This document shows positions 24,911 through 33,467 of a DNA stretch of 64,000 nucleotides, one piece after another. Numbering within the stretch: position 1 is the first letter of the stretch; each line of letters opens with the position of its first letter. A program made the position numbers and the translations under genes. The notes below the pieces were generated by a model, which was given only the letters and a program-made list of their open reading frames with translations, did no database searches and was not told where the DNA came from. Source of the stretch: Nocardia terrae (lineage in GTDB: Bacteria > Actinomycetota > Actinomycetes > Mycobacteriales > Mycobacteriaceae); NCBI RefSeq assembly GCF_009760405.1, contig NZ_WRPP01000007.1:372001-436000 (forward strand), written 5' to 3'.

Positions 24911-26089
24911 GTGATCGAATCGTCGCCGATCAGCGGGCTGCACGCGGCCACCGCCGACCTGGAACCCCCACTGGCCGCGGTCGACATGACCGCCCTGCGC
25001 GCCAATGCCGCCGATCTGGTGAGCCGCGCCCGCGGCGTGCCGATCCGGGTGGCCAGCAAATCCGTGCGCTGCCGCGCGGTGCTCGAAGAAGTGCTGGGCC
25101 CCAAGCTGACCGCCTCCGGCGGGTTCGCGGGCATCATGGGTTACTCACTGCGCGAAGCCATCTGGCTGGTGCGCGAGGGTGCGCGCGATGTGCTGATCGG
25201 CTATCCCACGGCAGACCGGCACGCGCTGGCCGAACTGGCCGCCGACCCGCTGCTGCTGGACTCCATCACGCTGATGGTCGACGACACCGATCAGCTGGAC
25301 CTGATCCGCGCCGCCGTCGGTAGCGAAAAGGTCGCTCCCCGTGTGTGTCTGGACGTCGACGCCTCCCTGCGCATCGGACCGCTGCACCTGGGTGTGCGCC
25401 GCTCACCGATCCGCACGCCCGAGCAGGCCGCCCGGCTGGCCGCCGAAACCCGTTCCCGCGGTTTCCGAGTCGTGGGCATGATGACCTACGAGGCGCAGAT
25501 CGCGGGCCTGCCCGACACCAATCCCGCTGTGCGCCTGGTGAAGAAGCTCTCGGCGGACGAGATCGGCAAGCGCCGGCGCACGGTGCTGGACGCGGTGCGG
25601 TCGAAGGTCGGTGAACTCGAGCTGGTCAACAGCGGCGGGACCGGGTCCATCGAGGTCAGCATCGGCGATCCGGACGTCACCGAGGTGACCGCGGGCTCGG
25701 GCCTCTACCTGCCGACGCTGTTCGACGGCTACCGCAATCTGGCCCCGCGCCCGTCCATGTACTTCGCCACCCCGGTGCTGCGCCGGCCCGCGCCGGGCAT
25801 CGCCACCGTCTTCTCCGGCGGCTACATCGCCTCCGGGCCCACCGGTGCGTCCCGGGTCCCGAAGCCGGTGTGGCCCAGGGGCTTGAAGCTGATCGGCACC
25901 GAGGGCGCGGGCGAGGTGCAGACCCCGCTGACCGGCGCGGACGGCCTGGCCATCGGCGACCGCGTCTGGTTCCGGCACGCCAAGGCGGGCGAACTCTGCG
26001 AGCGGTTCAACGAGGTCCACCTCGTCGACGGGGACGGCTCGCGCACCACGGTGCCGACCTACCGCGGCGAAGGCCACTGCTTCGGCTGA
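24911..26089 (+). CDS. PLP-dependent fold-type III enzyme (alanine-racemase N-domain / D-amino-acid deaminase-aldolase type)
   Basis: A 392-residue enzyme of the D-serine deaminase/D-threonine aldolase-like family. The N-terminal TIM barrel carries the PLP lysine in IRVASKSVRC near residue 49; VCLDVDASLRIG and ELVNSGGTGS are cofactor-binding elements, the latter contacting the phosphate. The C-terminal beta domain ends in ELCERFNEVHLVDG and VPTYRGEGHCFG, with a Cys/His pair that could be the zinc site of D-serine dehydratase-like enzymes. GTG 24911 is chosen as the start, 50 bp after the preceding gene. The substrate is not predictable; a D-amino acid or beta-hydroxy amino acid is likely. Confidence 0.84.
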   Translation: MIESSPISGLHAATADLEPPLAAVDMTALRANAADLVSRARGVPIRVASKSVRCRAVLEEVLGPKLTASGGFAGIMGYSLREAIWLVREGARDVLIGYPTADRHALAELAADPLLLDSITLMVDDTDQLDLIRAAVGSEKVAPRVCLDVDASLRIGPLHLGVRRSPIRTPEQAARLAAETRSRGFRVVGMMTYEAQIAGLPDTNPAVRLVKKLSADEIGKRRRTVLDAVRSKVGELELVNSGGTGSIEVSIGDPDVTEVTAGSGLYLPTLFDGYRNLAPRPSMYFATPVLRRPAPGIATVFSGGYIASGPTGASRVPKPVWPRGLKLIGTEGAGEVQTPLTGADGLAIGDRVWFRHAKAGELCERFNEVHLVDGDGSRTTVPTYRGEGHCFG

Positions 26090-26094
26090 CTTTC

Positions 26095-26169
26095 CGTCAT
26101 CTCCGCGCGTCTTCGACCGGGATCTGCCTTGCCGCAGTGGTTTCCGGCCACATGCACGCCGGAACGACG
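26095..26169. repeat. 75-bp dispersed imperfect palindrome, copy E (degenerate)
   Basis: A diverged copy of the 75-bp family, starting CGTCATCTCCGC and ending GCCGGAACGACG, in the convergent gap between the PLP enzyme and the TM0106-like gene. The inner arms are more eroded than in copies A-C, suggesting an older insertion. Confidence 0.7.
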
Positions 26170-26186
26170 ATCAATGGCGGGGGCGA

Positions 26187-29100
26187 CTACACCCGGTCGA
26201 GTTGGAGGACCGCGGCGAGGTCGGACAGCTCGGCCGTGGTGGCCGGGAGGTATTCGGTCAGCAGCGGCGAGCGCACGATGATCGCCGACCACATGGCGCG
26301 CGAGATCGCGCTGGTGAGCCAGTGCCGTGACAGCAGCGCGCCGATGCCGTGCGGGGCGTCCTCGGGGGCGGAGGTGGTCATGGAGACCAGCACCACCGCC
26401 GCCTCCCGGCCCTGGAAGTGGTCGGGGGTGCCGACCAGGACGTCCTCGATCCGGGCCCGCGATAACAGGGTTCGGATGCGCGCCACCTGGGCGTGATAGG
26501 GCGCGACCACCAGAATGTCGTGCGGGTGCAGGCGGCGGGTGAGCGCGCCGGTGTGCCAGGGCAATCCGAGCAGCGTCCGCACCTGGCGCACGATCTCCCG
26601 TGCCTCCTCGGCGGACTCGGTGCCGTTGCCGTGATGTTCCACCGAGACGGTGCGCACGCCCGGCTCGATGCCGTCGAGTTCCCGTGCCAGGGTGACGGTT
26701 TCGTTGGAGCGCAGCCGATTGTCGTAGCGCAGCCGCGACACCGGGCCGCACATGCGCGGGTGCATGCGCCAGGTGCGGTCCAGGAAGTAGCCGTAGGCGG
26801 CGGGCAGGGTGCGGTGCGCGCCGAGCAGGCGGCCCAGCACGGATTCGGCGATGGGCTCGGGGTGCAGGCCGCGCCCCGCCGCGGGCGCCGGATCGCCGAC
26901 CAGCAGCAGATTGCGGGCCGACACCGCCACGGCCATCGCCTCGGCCAGCGGGAACTTGCCGGCGTCCACGATGACCAGCAGGTCCAGGCTGTCGCGCGCG
27001 ATGCGCTCCGGATCGGCGAAGTCGCTCGAAAGTCCGCCCACCACACAGCCGTTCACGGCATTGTCGAGGAACCGGGGATAGCGCGACGCCTCGATGGGCA
27101 GCCATTCGGGGGACACCGATCGGGCATCGGCCTTGGCCACCAGCTCCGGCAGCACGCCCACCGCCACGATGGCGTCGAGCAGGTGCTCGACCACCTGGTG
27201 CGAGCGCGCGATCACGCCGACGCGCCATTTGTACCGGGTGACAAGCCTTTCCACGGCGCGGGCGGTGGTGTCGGTCTTGCCGGTGCCGGGCGGGCCCTGC
27301 ACGGCCACATACGAATCGTCGAGTGCGAGCACGGCCGCGGTGACGGCGGCGGCGTGATCGCCGAACACCTCGGGCAGCGCGGCGCCGGAGCGCAGCCGGG
27401 GCGAGCGACGGCACAGGATGTCGAAAACGGCGGTCTCGGGCACCTGCGGCAGGGTCACCAGGAGCTGATGCGCGGTGTCCTCCAACGCATCCGCCAGGTG
27501 CACGTCGTGGCCGGGCGGGCAGGGCGCGATGGCGGTGGGCAGCTCGTCGTAGGGCTCGCAGCCCTCGGGCAGCATCTCCACCACCCGCATGACGTCCTCG
27601 AACGTGGTGTCCAGCGCGCAGCCGAGCACCGTGGCGTGTGCGATCGCGCGGACGCCCGGGTCGGCGGTCATGCCCGGCGCGGGGCGGTCGTAGAGGGTGA
27701 GTACCGGCGTTCCGGGTGGCGGCGCGTTGCCGGTTCCCAATCGCCCGCTCAGGGTCAGATACCGGCGCATGGGCCGCTGCCCCGTGCTGTGCCAGTCGGT
27801 GTCCACCGAACCCGAGTCGGCGACGAGAACTCCTGCGGTATCGGCCCATTCGGCCACCGGATGATCGAGCCGATCGTCGTGCGCCCAGCGCAGCGGCCGC
27901 CGTTCGCGCCGGTGATACCCCAGCGCCGCCGCCGCCAGCCCGGCCGCCTCCTGTGCCTCGCCGCGACGCTCCCCGTCGCTCTCGGCGAATTCCCTTAGCG
28001 CCGCTTCGATCTCGTCGGGCCCGGTCTCGGCGTAGTCGTAGGTCCAGCGCCGACCGGGCCGCACCCCGTGCTCGGCCGCCAACTCCAGCAGCCAATCCCG
28101 CAGCCGCAGCACGGCTTGCGCCCCGCTGTCGCTCTCCTCCTGATTCGGCGGCAACTGATGCAGGTCATAGGAACGCTCGCCCACGACCAGCGCCGCCCGC
28201 ACCACCGGATACAGATCGACCAGCGCGGGCAGCAGTTCCGCCACCACATCCTCACCCTCGGAATCCCGCTCGCCGACGGCGTTCAGCAATTCGCGCAGGT
28301 CCCCGCGATAGTGGTGGATCCGCAGGTCCGGGCATTCACGCTGCCGTTCGATGAGGAACTCCAGCAGTGCGTCGGCGTCGTCGCGGCGGCGCGGGCACGC
28401 CGCGCGTCCCAGCGCGTCCCGGTCCTCGGTGCGAATCACGAAGGTGCGCTCCGGCATCGGCGTCGCGGGGCTCGGCACGAACCCCAGCGCCACCGTGCTC
28501 ACCCCCGGAATCGGTCCGGGTGCGGCCACGACCACCGCGGCTCGGCGGCCCGGCTCGGCGTGACCTTCGGGTGTGCTGTCCAGGGACTCGGTAGCCGACC
28601 GAGGCGCGCCATCAACCTGATGTGCCGCAGGGATATTCGATCCGGGAACGAAATCCGCTGCCTCGCATGCGATGTCCATGCCGGGTGCCTCGACGGCGAA
28701 CTCGGCGGCCGATGATACGACTCGAAGGGGCCCGGTGACGAGGTGTCCTGCCGCAAGGGAACCCGGGTCGTCCGTGAGATCGGCTTCGCCCGGGTCGTCG
28801 CCGGGCGCGCTCGCGACGGCGGCTTCGCGGTCCGCGGCGAACTCGGGCACAGCGGCCGAGCTCGGCTCGGCGACGCCGTCTTCGCCGAGCATCACTGCCG
28901 CACTGGAGTTTCCGGCGGATGGTCGCTGCTCGCCGACGGTATGCGGCGGAATCGGGGCAGGGCGATCCGTGGGCGCGGCGGACCCTACGCGCACGATCAG
29001 GTCCCCTGCGGCGCACGAGGTTCCGGTGCCGGATGCCGGGCCGACGCTGACGAACAGATCGCCGCGGGTGGGCGCTGCCAGGGCGGCGAGAGCGGATGGG

Positions 29101-30188
29101 TCGAGCAGGGCGTGGACCGGGCGGCCGGTGCGTTCGCGCAGGATCTGGACCTCGGCCTGGCGGCGGAGGGTGGTGAGGGTGGCGGAGGGGATGCCCGGGA
29201 CGGTGGCCTCGGCCACGGCCAGGCGGTCGAGGGTGGTGATGCCCGCGTCGCGCAGATGGGCTCGGGTTGCGGGGCGCATGCCCGCGACCAGCAGCAGGTC
29301 GCGGCGGGCCTCGAGTTCGGCGGTGCAGGTGGGGCAGTGGCCGCAGACCAGGAATCGGCGATCGCCCCACTGCACCGGCAATAGTTCGCCCAGTTTGGCG
29401 TCGACGATGAGGTTCAGGCGGGCCCGGCGCGCCTGGTAGACCACCGCCATGTCCGCGAGCGGGTGGGTCACCGCGACCCCGTCCTCCCAGATTCGCGCGT
29501 GCGGTGCGGCGCGGAAACCGTTGCGCCGCAGGGCTTCGGCCGTCGCTGCGAGGCCCATCAGGGTCGCCAGCCGGTCGCGCTTGCCCGCGACCCCGGTGAC
29601 CACGTAGTCGTGTGTCTCCGGCGAGTGATCGCGGACCAGGAATTCGCAGCGAGCCACGAAGTCCCCGTCGAACACGATCGCGCCCGCGACGGCCTCCGCG
29701 TCCGAGCGCAGTGCCGCCAGGGTCTCCTCGTGGGCGGCTCGCAGCCCGGCGAGCGCGGCCGCGCGCAACTCCTCGGGCAGCACCGCGGCCGATCCGTCCG
29801 CGCCGGCCCCGGGGGCGCCGATCCGCGGACCTCCGTCCGCACCGGACCACGGACCCGCGGAATTGGATGCGGCCGTGCCGGATTCGCCCGATAGTCCGAT
29901 CGTCGCGAGATCGCGGCGGCGCGGACCCGGCGCCGTCCGCCCGAGCGCGGCCGCTGCGGGCGCGGATAGGCGGATGCGGGTGACCGCGGGGGCGTAGCGA
30001 TCGCGCAGATCGGCGAGGCGGTGCTCGACGGCCGGATCCGGGGTGCGGGTGAGCGCGCCGGGTGACTGGACGTCGACCGGCGCCACCAGTCCCAGTTCGG
30101 CGTCGAGCGCGCGCAGCAGCGCGAACTCACAGCGCGCCGCCGTCACCAGGTCACCGGTGCTGCACACGACACGATCACCGAACAGCAT
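26187..30188 (-). CDS. TM0106-family RecB-like nuclease / SF1 helicase, apparently a pseudoenzyme
   Basis: A 1333-residue protein with the family order RecB-like nuclease, Cys cluster, RNase-H-like domain and superfamily-1 helicase. The start MLFGDRVVCSTGDLVTAARC fits the family; AGGAGGG lies 9 nt upstream. Kept features: CGHCPTC (282-288), Walker A GPPGTGKT (965-972), WRMHPRMC and DHFQGREAAVVLVS. Lost features: the nuclease YDTKLA region reads YVVTGVA (195-201), the RNase-H DFEGDP reads VSVGPAS (380-386), Walker B DEAG reads VDAG (1074-1077), and motif III GDPQQL reads GDPAPA. A low-complexity segment of about 190 residues (388-580) separates the halves. The frame is open throughout, so the protein is probably maintained, perhaps as a nucleic-acid binder. 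Confidence 0.84.
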   Translation of the reverse strand: MLFGDRVVCSTGDLVTAARCEFALLRALDAELGLVAPVDVQSPGALTRTPDPAVEHRLADLRDRYAPAVTRIRLSAPAAAALGRTAPGPRRRDLATIGLSGESGTAASNSAGPWSGADGGPRIGAPGAGADGSAAVLPEELRAAALAGLRAAHEETLAALRSDAEAVAGAIVFDGDFVARCEFLVRDHSPETHDYVVTGVAGKRDRLATLMGLAATAEALRRNGFRAAPHARIWEDGVAVTHPLADMAVVYQARRARLNLIVDAKLGELLPVQWGDRRFLVCGHCPTCTAELEARRDLLLVAGMRPATRAHLRDAGITTLDRLAVAEATVPGIPSATLTTLRRQAEVQILRERTGRPVHALLDPSALAALAAPTRGDLFVSVGPASGTGTSCAAGDLIVRVGSAAPTDRPAPIPPHTVGEQRPSAGNSSAAVMLGEDGVAEPSSAAVPEFAADREAAVASAPGDDPGEADLTDDPGSLAAGHLVTGPLRVVSSAAEFAVEAPGMDIACEAADFVPGSNIPAAHQVDGAPRSATESLDSTPEGHAEPGRRAAVVVAAPGPIPGVSTVALGFVPSPATPMPERTFVIRTEDRDALGRAACPRRRDDADALLEFLIERQRECPDLRIHHYRGDLRELLNAVGERDSEGEDVVAELLPALVDLYPVVRAALVVGERSYDLHQLPPNQEESDSGAQAVLRLRDWLLELAAEHGVRPGRRWTYDYAETGPDEIEAALREFAESDGERRGEAQEAAGLAAAALGYHRRERRPLRWAHDDRLDHPVAEWADTAGVLVADSGSVDTDWHSTGQRPMRRYLTLSGRLGTGNAPPPGTPVLTLYDRPAPGMTADPGVRAIAHATVLGCALDTTFEDVMRVVEMLPEGCEPYDELPTAIAPCPPGHDVHLADALEDTAHQLLVTLPQVPETAVFDILCRRSPRLRSGAALPEVFGDHAAAVTAAVLALDDSYVAVQGPPGTGKTDTTARAVERLVTRYKWRVGVIARSHQVVEHLLDAIVAVGVLPELVAKADARSVSPEWLPIEASRYPRFLDNAVNGCVVGGLSSDFADPERIARDSLDLLVIVDAGKFPLAEAMAVAVSARNLLLVGDPAPAAGRGLHPEPIAESVLGRLLGAHRTLPAAYGYFLDRTWRMHPRMCGPVSRLRYDNRLRSNETVTLARELDGIEPGVRTVSVEHHGNGTESAEEAREIVRQVRTLLGLPWHTGALTRRLHPHDILVVAPYHAQVARIRTLLSRARIEDVLVGTPDHFQGREAAVVLVSMTTSAPEDAPHGIGALLSRHWLTSAISRAMWSAIIVRSPLLTEYLPATTAELSDLAAVLQLDRV

Positions 30189-30403
30189 CAATCGCGGCCC
30201 TCCTGTGCCTCTCCTCCGCCGACACCCGCACCCGGCCGCAGGCGTGGTCGCGTGGCCGAGTCGCGCCATAGCGTAATGACTGCGGGCGGTGTGATGTGTC
30301 GCCAGGTCCGGCCCCGACGCCGGGCCGGAGCGGCCGTGACCGGCCCACGTCAGCGCGCGTTTGCGGGCGATGTTGGGAGACAACGCGACTCGCACGCGGT
30401 ATG

Positions 30404-30421
30404 TGAACCGTTATCGGTTCA
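30404..30421. promoter_or_regulatory. 18-bp dyad in the divergent gap before the methyltransferase
   Basis: TGAACCG and CGGTTCA flank TTAT, giving 7-bp arms in the 313-bp gap between the TM0106-like gene and the methyltransferase gene. TAGTGT at 30472-30477 could be a -10 box 25 bp before the GTG, with no clear -35. The remainder of the gap is GC-rich and shows no gene. Confidence 0.4.
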
Positions 30422-30501
30422 GCCGCCGGTCGTGAGCCGCAAATCGCATCGCCATCCCGGCGTGTCGCCCCTAGTGTGGAGGGGTTGAAGGGAGTCCTTT
30501 C

Positions 30502-31347
30502 GTGCAGAACGGTGAACCGAGCCGAACCGCTCTCGGCGCTGCCCGCCACCGCGCCGACCATCAGAAACTGGACGGTGCCAGCATCTTCCGCGACCCGTTG
30601 GCGGTGGCGGTCCTCACACCCCTCGCCGAGTCGGCCGACCGGTCGCCGACCGCCGCCCGCGAGGACGACGCCGCGCGCCGCCGCCTGCGCCTGTTCATCG
30701 CCGCGCGGTCGCGCTACACCGAGGACGCGCTCGCCGACGCCTACCGCGCGGGCATCCGGCAGGCGATCATCCTCGGCGCGGGCCTGGACACCTTCGCCTA
30801 CCGCAATCCGCATTCCAGCCTGCGCGTCTTCGAGGTCGACCACCCGGCCACCCAGTCCTGGAAGCGGCAGCTGCTGGCCGACACCGGCATCGGCGTTCCG
30901 GCGTCGGTGACCTATCTGGGCGCGGACTTCGAGCGCGACACCCTCGAAGACGTGCTGGCCGCAGGCGATTTCGACGCCTCGCAACCGGCGTTCGTCATCT
31001 GGCTGGGTGTCACCATCTATCTGACCCGCCCCGCCATCGCGGCCACCCTGAACACCCTCGGCCGTCTCGCACCCGGCAGCGAACTGGTCCTCGACTACGG
31101 CGAACCGCTCGGCCCGCAGACCGCCGAGGAGCGCGCCGTCGCCGAGGAGCGTGACCGTCGACTGGCCGCCATCGGGGAGAGCTGGATCAGCCGCTTCACC
31201 CCCGAGGAGATCGCCGCCGAGCTGAAGGAAGCGGGCCTCGCGGTGGTCGAGGATCTCGGCCCGGTCGCCACCTTCGCCCGCTACCTGGGCACGCCGACCG
31301 CGCCGGAACGGCCCGGCCCGCACATCCTGCGCGCCGAGGTCGTGTGA
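30502..31347 (+). CDS. SAM-dependent methyltransferase, leucine-carboxyl-methyltransferase (LCM) type
   Basis: A 281-residue class I methyltransferase of the family that is strongly expanded in mycobacteria and Nocardia. FIAARSRYTEDALADAY and AIILGAGLDTFAYR (SAM-binding glycine loop near residues 93-100) are diagnostic, followed by VFEVDHPATQSWKR with the acidic ribose-binding residue. The C-terminal half ends in a strand-rich fold (VATFARYLGTPT). GTG 30502 has AAGGGAG 7 nt upstream. The substrate is unknown; members methylate carboxylates or hydroxyls in secondary and lipid metabolism. It may be transcribed with the hydrolase 73 bp downstream, although a small hairpin lies between. Confidence 0.87.
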   Translation: MQNGEPSRTALGAARHRADHQKLDGASIFRDPLAVAVLTPLAESADRSPTAAREDDAARRRLRLFIAARSRYTEDALADAYRAGIRQAIILGAGLDTFAYRNPHSSLRVFEVDHPATQSWKRQLLADTGIGVPASVTYLGADFERDTLEDVLAAGDFDASQPAFVIWLGVTIYLTRPAIAATLNTLGRLAPGSELVLDYGEPLGPQTAEERAVAEERDRRLAAIGESWISRFTPEEIAAELKEAGLAVVEDLGPVATFARYLGTPTAPERPGPHILRAEVV

Positions 31348-31380
31348 CTTTCGGCAATTACTCGCCAGTCGCCTGATCGG

Positions 31381-31398
31381 AGCTCCCCCACGGGGGCT
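31381..31398 (+). terminator. Weak hairpin between methyltransferase and hydrolase genes
   Basis: AGC plus CCCCC pairs with GGGGG plus GCT across a tiny loop, with one bulged T. There is no T-run, so it is at best a weak terminator or an mRNA 3' end. Confidence 0.3.
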
Positions 31399-31420
31399 TC
31401 CGGTCTGTCACAATCTGCCG

Positions 31421-32143
31421 ATGCTCTACCTCGCGGGCGCTCGCGGCCGCCTTCACTACCGACGATGGCAGCTCGACAACGCGCAGGCTGCTCTGGCTCT
31501 GCTACCCGGAATCGGCCAGCACAGCGCGCACTACCACCGGTTCGCCAGGGCCCTGGCCGCCCACGGCATCGAACTCTGGGCCCTGGACACCTCCGGGCAC
31601 GGTCTCAGCGAAGGGGACCCGGAGCGGCCGGGCACCATCTACGAACTGGCCGACGATGCCCGGATGTTCCTGGGTCAGGTTCGCGCGCAATCGAATTCCA
31701 CCCCGTTCCTGATGGGCCACTCGCTGGGTGCGGCCACCACGCTGGCCGTGCTGCGCGAGGCGACGCCGGGCGAGTACCCGGGATTGGTGCTGTCCGGCAC
31801 GCCGAAGGCGGTCCTCGAGGGCAAGGCCCCGAAGTCCGCGCGCGGCGCCGACGGCTCCAATCGTGTTCGCGCCCATATCGGTTCGCGATCGCGTGCGGCC
31901 GTGGCGACCGAGCAGGACTCGGACTGGCCGGGACCGCGGCTGCCCGAGGGGCTGCCGGTGCTGGTCGTGCACGGGGCGGACGATCGCCGCGCCCCGCTCG
32001 ACCCGGTGCGAGAGTGGTCGGCCCAGGTCGGGGCGCGGTTCCACACCTACCCGAACGCCGGTCACGATCTGCTGCACGAGCCCGTGCACGCCGAAGTGAC
32101 CTCGCAGATCGTCGAATTCGTGCACGCCCGCACCCTGGTGTGA
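31421..32143 (+). CDS. Alpha/beta hydrolase (monoacylglycerol-lipase-like)
   Basis: A 240-residue alpha/beta hydrolase with a complete triad: Ser in FLMGHSLGAAT near residue 100, Asp in VHGADDRRAPLD near residue 187, and His in NAGHDLLHEP near residue 213. LDTSGHGLSEG is the typical pre-lid loop of lysophospholipase/monoglyceride-lipase relatives such as mycobacterial Rv0183. The lid is short. No signal peptide is present, so it is cytoplasmic or loosely membrane-bound. ATG 31421 is the first in frame. Substrate class (esters of glycerol or lysolipids) is inferred from the family. The next gene starts within 20 bp on the same strand. Confidence 0.82.
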   Translation: MLYLAGARGRLHYRRWQLDNAQAALALLPGIGQHSAHYHRFARALAAHGIELWALDTSGHGLSEGDPERPGTIYELADDARMFLGQVRAQSNSTPFLMGHSLGAATTLAVLREATPGEYPGLVLSGTPKAVLEGKAPKSARGADGSNRVRAHIGSRSRAAVATEQDSDWPGPRLPEGLPVLVVHGADDRRAPLDPVREWSAQVGARFHTYPNAGHDLLHEPVHAEVTSQIVEFVHARTLV

Positions 32144-32161
32144 CCACTTACGGTGGAGGGC

Positions 32162-32689
32162 GTGCCCCTCTACGAATTCGAAGGTAAGCGCCCCACGGTC
32201 GATCCGACCGCGTTCATCGCGCCCACCGCGACCCTGATCGGCGATGTGCGAGTCGAGGCGGGCGCCTCGGTCTGGTACGGCGCGGTGCTGCGGGCCGACT
32301 TCGCGCCCATCATCCTTCGCGAACGCGCGAACGTGCAGGACAACGCCGTGATCCACGTACCGCAGGACGTCACCGTGGAGATCGGCGCGGGCTCCACCAT
32401 CGCGCACTCGGTGGTGTTCCACGGGGCCACGCTGGGCGCGGAATCGATTGTGGGCAACGGCTCCACGGTGCTGGATCTGGCCAAGATCGGCAGCGGCGTC
32501 ATGATCGCCGCGCACTCGCTGGTCGGGCCGGGACAGGAGATCCCGGACGGCGTGCTGGCCGCGGGCTCACCCGCCGAGGTCAAGAAGCCGCTCGAAGGCA
32601 CCGCGGCCGAGATGTGGGTGAAGATGAACCCGGGCATCTACGCCGAACTCGCGCAGCGGCATCGCAAGGGCATCACCGAGGTTCACTGA
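32162..32689 (+). CDS. Gamma-class carbonic anhydrase-like left-handed beta-helix protein
   Basis: A protein of about 175 residues with the hexapeptide repeats of a left-handed beta-helix (PTATLIGDVRVEAGASVWYG). Three candidate zinc His are present: NAVIHV near residue 62, TIAHSV near residue 79 and VFHGA near residue 84. A C-terminal helix closes the trimer. It belongs to the gamma-CA/YrdA/PaaY group, many of which lack measurable CO2 hydration, so activity is uncertain. GTG 32162 is preferred since the family begins with MPLYxFEG; GTG 32153 is an alternative. The stop overlaps the convergent phosphoribosyltransferase by 7 bp. Confidence 0.87.
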   Translation: MPLYEFEGKRPTVDPTAFIAPTATLIGDVRVEAGASVWYGAVLRADFAPIILRERANVQDNAVIHVPQDVTVEIGAGSTIAHSVVFHGATLGAESIVGNGSTVLDLAKIGSGVMIAAHSLVGPGQEIPDGVLAAGSPAEVKKPLEGTAAEMWVKMNPGIYAELAQRHRKGITEVH

Positions 32690-33330
32690 TCCGGATCCCG
32701 GGAAGCGGTGGGGCGCAACAGTTCCACCACTTCCGCGTCGGTGAGCTGATGGAAGTCCCGGTAGGCCCCGCCGACCCCGCCCAGCGAGCGCGGCACCAGC
32801 GGGCACACCACCTCGTCGGCCAGCGACCGGATCCGGTGCAGCGCTTCGATCGAGGACACCGGCACCGCCACCACCACGCGGCGCGGTTCGTGCAGGCGCG
32901 CGATCTCGCACGCGGCGGCCACGGTCGCGCCGGTGGCCATCCCGTCGTCCACGATCACCACGGTCCGGTCCTTCAAGGGAATCGGCGGCTCCGCGCGCAG
33001 CACTCGCCGCCGTCGTTCCAGCTCGATCCGCTCGAGATCCTCGGTGGCGGCCAGTTGCTCGGCCGTCACTCCCGTATGCCGCACGACGTCGTAGTTGAGC
33101 ACCCGCACGTCGTCCTCGCCGATGGCGCCCATGGCCAGCTCCGGCTGCCACGGCACCCCGAGCTTGCGCACCAACAGCACATCCAGATCCCCGCCGATCG
33201 TGTCGCGGACCTCCGCGGCCACCGGAACCCCGCCCCTGGGCAGCCCGAGCACCAGGGGATCCGCCGCGCGCAGGTGCGAGAGTTTGTCACCCAGTGCGCG
33301 TCCGGCAGCCCCCCGATCCGGGTAGATCAT
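32683..33330 (-). CDS. Phosphoribosyltransferase-domain protein
   Basis: A 215-residue type I phosphoribosyltransferase-fold protein. The PRPP-binding loop VVIVDDGMATGATV is near residues 123-136, and LGLPRGGVPVAAEV near residue 30 forms the pyrophosphate loop. This subgroup is often annotated only as a predicted phosphoribosyltransferase and is not a clear purine or pyrimidine salvage enzyme. ATG 33330 is the natural start. Neighbouring genes give no substrate hint. Its 3' end overlaps the gamma-CA gene by 7 bp in convergent orientation, and copy C of the 75-bp repeat lies upstream of its start at 33358-33432. Confidence 0.85.
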   Translation of the reverse strand: MIYPDRGAAGRALGDKLSHLRAADPLVLGLPRGGVPVAAEVRDTIGGDLDVLLVRKLGVPWQPELAMGAIGEDDVRVLNYDVVRHTGVTAEQLAATEDLERIELERRRRVLRAEPPIPLKDRTVVIVDDGMATGATVAAACEIARLHEPRRVVVAVPVSSIEALHRIRSLADEVVCPLVPRSLGGVGGAYRDFHQLTDAEVVELLRPTASRDPDQ

Positions 33331-33357
33331 CGCTCTTCAGTCTAGGCGTCGTGCCTT

Positions 33358-33432
33358 CGTCATTCCGGCGCGCTTTTGGCCGGAATCCACCGATCAAAGG
33401 GAGATTCCGGCCAAATGCATGCCGGAGTGACC
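33358..33432. repeat. 75-bp dispersed imperfect palindrome, copy C
   Basis: A well-preserved copy with outer arms CGTCATTCCGGC and GCCGGAGTGACC, and inner arms GGCCGGAATC and GATTCCGGCC. It sits between the nitrilase and phosphoribosyltransferase genes, both on the minus strand, 28 bp before the latter's start codon. It may affect read-through or mRNA ends between the two genes. Confidence 0.82.
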
Positions 33433-33467
33433 GGACAAATAGCGGGCGCTTGTCGGGATACCGGTGG

